A stretch of DNA of 64,000 nucleotides from a virus, in the IMG/VR virus record IMGVR_UViG_3300037189_024364, positions 106,319 through 170,318 of that record, one strand, 5' to 3'. The translations under genes and the position numbers were made by a program. The notes below the pieces were generated by a model. It ran no database searches. It was not told where the DNA came from and was given only the letters and a program-made list of their open reading frames with translations. Numbering within the stretch: the first letter of the stretch is position 1; each line of letters opens with the position of its first letter. This document shows positions 63,464 to 64,000 of this stretch, in pieces.

Positions 63464-63805
63464 ATGGACAAACCCTTTACGATCGTCGGCGTCAGCACGC
63501 AGGGCAAGATCACCAAGTTTCGATTCGCCAACGGCGACATGGCCCAGCGCATCAAGGTGCTGGAGCGCAACGGCCACAGCGACATCAATCTGATCACTCT
63601 GCCAGAAGCCATGGGCAAGATGGCCGCGATCGAAGCATATACGGCGCAGTTCCCCGAGGCGGCCAACATCCGTGTGCCGAATGAAAAGGAAGCCAAGCCG
63701 GCCAAGGAGGTCAAGGCCAAGACCGTGACCATCAAGAAAGGCGCCGGCAAGAGCAAGACCGTTGATGCCGCGGCTGAGCTCCTCAAGGCGGTCGAAGAGG
63801 CTTGA
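63464..63805 (+). CDS. FRFANG family protein, paralog 5
   Basis: 113 aa, AAGGAGG 10 nt before ATG 63464. FTIVGVSTQGKITKFRFANG and NGHSDINLITLPEAM form the shared domain; the C-terminus is a basic stretch (ATIKK-like VTIKKGAGKSKTV) and a short helix. It lies far from the other four, in the later region. Confidence 0.75.
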   Translation: MDKPFTIVGVSTQGKITKFRFANGDMAQRIKVLERNGHSDINLITLPEAMGKMAAIEAYTAQFPEAANIRVPNEKEAKPAKEVKAKTVTIKKGAGKSKTVDAAAELLKAVEEA

Positions 63806-63877
63806 GACGAGCCTGGGGCGGGACATTGGTGCCCGCTCCACTCGCTGGTTATCAATCCAATCAGGGCGGTAACGCAC

Positions 63878-64000
63878 ATGGATATCGACGCCATTCTAGA
63901 ATGGAATCTTCCCGCAGCTGAGGTAGAATTGGCTGCTCTACGTTTGATTGCCAGGGCAAACAGTTTGGAAAACCAATCTAAACAATTGCGAGGTAATGCA
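63878..64000 (+). CDS. partial hypothetical protein, runs off the window
   Basis: Open from ATG 63878 to the end (41 codons): MDIDAILEWNLPAAEVELAA and on. Helical, acidic start. CAGGGCGG lies 8 nt upstream. The rest is outside the window. Confidence 0.5.
   Translation, partial: MDIDAILEWNLPAAEVELAALRLIARANSLENQSKQLRGNA

Overview
The window looks like part of the genome of a large T4-related contractile-tailed phage, read mainly on the + strand. Four things point there. Several genes are preceded by the T4-type late promoter core (TAAATA). There are paired tail-fibre-like genes with the short N-terminal domain common in T4-like cyanophages. Many proteins belong to small families seen mainly in phages. 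Several proteins start with a peptide that resembles the T4 capsid-targeting sequence. No capsid, portal, terminase or polymerase gene is present, so this is accessory and early-gene territory. The host is not shown by the sequence; a GC-rich Gram-negative proteobacterium is my guess.

Layout. 0-9 kb: a sugar transferase, a ppGpp-hydrolase-like HD protein, a kinase-like protein, small probable virion proteins, an HNH nuclease and a cluster of membrane or secreted proteins (possible lysis or envelope functions). 9-12 kb: a string of overlapping small genes and a membrane-anchored 306-aa protein. 12-46 kb: a dense early region of about 75 short genes, most with a private sigma70-type promoter (TTGAC, 16-17 bp, TATAAT-like) and a strong ribosome site. 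It includes PsiE, RlpA-like, SprT-like, Api92-like, GP88-like and AAA ATPase genes, a five-member paralog family and a tRNA. 46-48 kb: a degenerating tandem cluster of one small protein family (here called the W-tail family), interleaved with a 16-bp motif. 48-51.5 kb: three tail-fibre or adhesin genes on the - strand under late promoters. 51.7-64 kb: more W-tail genes, an HNH nuclease, two probable internal virion proteins, nucleotidyltransferase, CYTH, TauD-type dioxygenase, a second ppGpp hydrolase, a roughly 450-nt structured noncoding region, and a ParB-like/HNH pair.

Two signals stand out as possibly undescribed. First, in at least 15 early promoters the -10 hexamer lies between two perfectly complementary 7-10 bp arms. 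The arm sequence differs from promoter to promoter while the pairing is kept, which suggests a DNA hairpin (cruciform) promoter element. Second, a promoter-driven unit of constant 95-bp length recurs six times, with two diverged relatives. It ends in a short hairpin with some pair-preserving changes and has no usable start codon, so I read it as a family of small noncoding RNAs. Dispersed palindromic elements and an iteron-like array lie near several of these copies.

How the parts may work together: early one-gene-per-promoter expression of many small host-modulating proteins; late expression of fibres and of internal proteins that would be packaged and injected; metabolic modifiers (ppGpp hydrolases, dioxygenase, PsiE, sugar transferase) that adjust host stress responses and surface. 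These roles are inferred from families and context.
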